From: Caenorhabditis remanei
Taxonomy: Eukaryota > Nematoda > Chromadorea > Rhabditida > Rhabditidae
Assembly: GCF_010183535.1 (NCBI RefSeq)
Contig: NC_071328.1
Coordinates: forward strand, 4,092,001 to 4,156,000
Length of the DNA: 64,000 nt
Reading direction: 5' to 3'
The notes beneath the pieces were generated by a model. It did not search any database, was not told the DNA's origin, and saw only the letters and a program-made list of their open reading frames with translations. A program made the position numbers and the translations under genes. Shown piece after piece: positions 59,971 through 64,000 of this stretch. Position 1 is the stretch's first letter. The number at the start of each line of letters is the position of its first letter.

Positions 59971-62900
59971 AGCAATGAGAAAGCGGCAAAAAACTCTCGA
60001 CCAGATTAGAGAGAAGATCGAGACAACCATCTCGACTAGATCAACGGAATCGAGGTACGGTATCAAAACCTCACTATCACCTGAGATTCAGATAAATGCG
60101 GCAAAGTCCTGCACGTCGATTCAACCGATCAATTCGATGTTTCCATCGTATAACAATGAGAAAGAGTCCAACTGATTAGAGAGGAGATTGGGACAATCAT
60201 CTCGACTAGATCAACGGAATCGAGGTACGGTATCAAAACCTCACAATCACCTGAGATTCAGATAAATGCGGCAAAGTCCTGCACGTCGATTCAACCAATC
60301 AATTCGATGTTTCCATCGTATAACAATGAGAAAGAGTCCAACTGATTAGAGAGGAGATTGGGACAATCATCTCGACTAGATCAACGGAATCGAGGTACGG
60401 TATCAAAACCTCACAATCACCTGAGATTCAGATAAATGCGGCAAAGTCCTGCACGTCGATTCAACCAATCAATTCGATGTTTCCATCGTATAACAATGAG
60501 AAAGAGTCCAACTGATTAGAGAGGAGATTGGGACAATCATCTCGACTAGATCAACGGAATCGAGGTACGGTATCAAAACCTCACAATCACCTGAGATTCA
60601 GATAAATGCGGCAAAGTCCTGCACGTCGATTCAACCGATCAATTCGATGTTTCCATCGTATAACAATGAGAGAGAGTCCAACTGATTAGAGAGGAGATTG
60701 GGACAATCATCTCGACTAGATCAACGGAATCGAGGTACGGTATCAAAACCTCACTATCACCTGAGATTCAGATAAATGCGGCAAAGTCCTGCACGTCGAT
60801 TCAACCGATCAATTCGATGTTTCCATCGTATAACAATGAGAAAGAGTCCAACTGATTAGAGAGGAGATTGGGACAATCATCTCGACTAGATCAACGGAAT
60901 CGAGGTACGGTATCAAAACCTCACTATCACCTGAGATTCAGATAAATGCGGCAAAGTCCTGCACGTCGATTCAACCGATCAATTCGATATGTTTCCATCG
61001 TATAACAATGAGAAAGAGTCCAACTGATTAGAGAGGAGATTGGGACAATCATCTCGACTAGATCAACGGAATCGAGGTACGGTATCAAAACCTCACAATC
61101 ACCTGAGATTCAGATAAATGCGGCAAAGTCCTGCACGTCGATTCAACCAATCAATTCGATGTTTCTATCGTATAACAATGGGAAAGAGTCCAACTGATTA
61201 GAGAGGAGATTGGGACAATCATCTCGACTAGATCAACGGAATCGAGGTACGGTATCAAAACCTCACAATCACCTGAGATTCAGATAAATGCGGCAAAGTC
61301 CTGCACGTCGATTCAACCAATCAATTCGATGTTTCCATCGTATAACAATGAGAAAGAGTCCAACTGATTAGAGAGGAGATTGGGACAATCATCTCGACTA
61401 GATCAACGGAATCGAGGTACGGTATCAAAACCTCACTATCACCTGAGATTCAGATAAATGCGGCAAAGTCCTGCACGTCGATTCAACCAATCAATTCGAT
61501 GTTTCCATCGTATAACAATGAGAAAGAGTCCAACTGATTAGAGAGGAGATTGGGACAATCATCTCGACTAGATCAACGGAATCGAGGTACGGTATCAAAA
61601 CCTCACAATCACCTGAGATTCAGATAAATGCGGCAAAGTCCTGCACGTCGATTCAACCGATCAATTCGATGTTTCCATCGTATAACAATGAGAGAGAGTC
61701 CAACTGATTAGAGAAGAGATTGGGACAATCATCTCGACTAGATCAACGGAATCGAGGTACGGTATCAAAACCTCACTATCACCTGAGATTCAGATAAATG
61801 CGGCAAAGTCCTGCACGTCGATTCAACCGATCAATTCGATATGTTTCCATCGTATAACAATGAGAAAGAGTCCAACTGATTAGAGAGGAGATTGGGACAA
61901 TCATCTCGACTAGATCAACGGAATCGAGGTACGGTATCAAAACCTCACTATCACCTGAGATTCAGATAAATGCGGCAAAGTCCTGCACGTCGATTCAACC
62001 GATCAATTCGATATGTTTCCATCGTATAACAATGAGAAAGAGTCCAACTGATTAGAAAGAAGATCGAGACAATCATCTCGACTAGATCAACGGAATCGAG
62101 GTACGGTATCAAAACCTCACAATCACCTGAGATTCAGATAAATGCGGCAAAGTCCTGCACGTCGATTCAACCGATCAATTCGATATGTTTCCATCGTATA
62201 ACAATGAGAAAGAGTCCAACTGATTAGAAAGAAGATCGAGACAATCATCTCGACTAGATCAACGGAATCGAGGTACGGTATCAAAACCTCACTATCACCT
62301 GAGATTCAGATAAATGCGGCAAAGTCCTGCACGTCGATTCAACCGATCAATTCTATATGTTTCCATCGTATAACAATGAGAAAGAGTCCAACTGATTAGA
62401 GAGGAGATTGGGACAATCATCTCGACTAGATCAACGGAATCGAGGTACGGTATCAAAACCTCACTATCACCTGAGATTCAGATAAATGCGGCAAAGTCCT
62501 GCACGTCGATTCAACCAATCAATTCGATGTTTCCATCGTATAACAATGAGAAAGAGTCCAACTGATTAGAGAGGAGATTGGGACAATCATCTCGACTAGA
62601 TCAACGGAATCGAGGTACGGTATCAAAACCTCACAATCACCTGAGATTCAGATAAATGCGGCAAAGTCCTGCACGTCGATTCAACCGATCAATTCTATAT
62701 GTTTCCATCGTATAACAATGAGAAAGAGTCCAACTGATTAGAGAGGAGATTGGGACAATCATCTCGACTAGATCAACGGAATCGAGGTACGGTATCAAAA
62801 CCTCACTATCACCTGAGATTCAGATAAATGCGGCAAAGTCCTGCACGTCGATTCAACCGATCAATTCGATATGTTTCCATCGTATAACAATGAGAAAGAG

Positions 62901-64000
62901 TCCAACTGATTAGAAAGAAGATCGAGACAATCATCTCGACTAGATCAACGGAATCGAGGTACGGTATCAAAACCTCACAATCACCTGAGATTCAGATAAA
63001 TGCGGCAAAGTCCTGCACGTCGATTCAACCGATCAATTCGATATGTTTCCATCGTATAACAATGAGAAAGAGTCCAACTGATTAGAGAGGAGATTGGGAC
63101 AATCATCTCGACTAGATCAACGGAATCGAGGTACGGTATCAAAACCTCACAATCACCTGAGATTCAGATAAATGCGGCAAAGTCCTGCACGTCGATTCAA
63201 CCAATCAATTCGATGTTTCTATCGTATAACAATGGGAAAGAGTCCAACTGATTAGAGAGGAGATTGGGACAATCATCTCGACTAGATCAACGGAATCGAG
63301 GTACGGTATCAAAACCTCACAATCACCTGAGATTCAGATAAATGCGGCAAAGTCCTGCACGTCGATTCAACCGATCAATTCTATATGTTTCCATCGTATA
63401 ACAATGAGAAAGAGTCCAACTGATTAGAGAGGAGATTGGGACAATCATCTCGACTAGATCAACGGAATCGAGGTACGGTATCAAAACCTCACTATCACCT
63501 GAGATTCAGATAAATGCGGCAAAGTCCTGCACGTCGATTCAACCGATCAATTCGATATGTTTCCATCGTATAACAATGAGAAAGAGTCCAACTGATTAGA
63601 AAGAAGATCGAGACAATCATCTCGACTAGATCAACGGAATCGAGGTACGGTATCAAAACCTCACAATCACCTGAGATTCAGATAAATGCGGCAAAGTCCT
63701 GCACGTCGATTCAACCGATCAATTCGATGTTTCCATCGTATAACAATGAGAAAGAGTCCAACTGATTAGAGAGGAGATTGGGACAATCATCTCGACTAGA
63801 TCAACGGAATCGAGGTACGGTATCAAAACCTCACTATCACCTGAGATTCAGATAAATGCGGCAAAGTCCTGCACGTCGATTCAACCGATCAATTCGATAT
63901 GTTTCCATCGTATAACAATGAGAAAGAGTCCAACTGATTAGAGAGGAGATTGGGACAATCATCTCGACTAGATCAACGGAATCGAGGTACGGTATCAAAA
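59971..64000. repeat. Satellite array, 170/172-bp monomers
   Basis: The anchor gaatcgaggtacgg ends at 60060, 60230, 60400, 60570, 60740, 60910, 61082 and so on to 63992: 24 occurrences with spacings of exactly 170 or 172 bp. The two-base difference is gatgtttcc versus gatatgtttcc. Other diagnostic positions are cacaatcac/cactatcac, accgatc/accaatc, and gagaggagattggg/gaaagaagatcgag. The first monomer is diverged on its left (aatgagaaagcggc, 59974). The array runs off the window end. Monomer length is not divisible by three, so open frames in it are not coding. Confidence 0.97.

Noticed and set aside
59975..60175. 66-codon frame at the start of the satellite
   Set aside because: The monomer length is not a multiple of three, the frame cannot continue through the array, and it has no protein features.
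59971..64000. CRISPR-like array
   Set aside because: Repeats are 170/172 bp with no spacer/repeat alternation, in a nematode genome. It is a satellite.

Overview
The window is nuclear DNA of a Caenorhabditis nematode other than C. elegans. The evidence is short introns with GTAAG/GTGAG donors and TTTCAG acceptors, likely spliced-leader acceptors just upstream of several ATGs, and a gene set matching C. elegans cosmid F26E4 on chromosome I: cox-7C, a fasciclin-domain gene, gpx-1, drsh-1 (Drosha), tba-1 (alpha-tubulin), cco-1 (COX5B) and hrdl-1 (gp78-like E3 ligase). The species cannot be fixed from sequence alone.

1-23.2 kb is the ordinary ancestral segment. In order it holds RNA polymerase III subunit RPC4 (-), COX7C (+), a 13-exon secreted or anchored four-FAS1 protein (+), glutathione peroxidase (+) converging on full-length Drosha (-), alpha-tubulin (-), COX5B (+) and the membrane RING/CUE ligase hrdl-1 (+). 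I rebuilt the exons by splice phase and all of these read through without lesions.

23.6-53.2 kb is a scrambled, duplicated zone. It holds two nearly identical copies of an unusual five-exon gene fusing two F-box/FBA units in one 722-codon frame, and a second gpx/drsh/tba block (37.8-43.9 kb) with an internal deletion that joins Drosha to tubulin. An LDL-receptor-family gene is present three times, plus scraps. Only the 49.9-53.2 kb copy is intact; the other two share a nonsense codon. A 121-aa helical gene of unknown function appears once intact and once as a fragment. Pieces of hrdl-1, tubulin, F-box and LDL-receptor genes are joined to one another, and the last two LDL-receptor copies form a large imperfect palindrome.

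53.5-60 kb holds an unrecognised 212-aa five-exon gene, a possibly decayed multi-exon gene, paralogous non-coding blocks, and two ~450-bp foldback elements with Tc1-like ends. One of these has its empty site preserved in a neighbouring paralogous block.

59.97 kb to the window end is a satellite array of 170/172-bp monomers (24 repeat anchors) that continues beyond the window.

The genes mostly serve housekeeping roles (Pol III, respiratory complex IV, peroxide detoxification, microRNA processing, microtubules, ER-associated degradation). The accessory zone is dominated by fast-evolving F-box genes, receptor pseudogenes and mobile elements. Uncollapsed haplotypes or mis-assembly could explain part of the duplication and should be excluded first.
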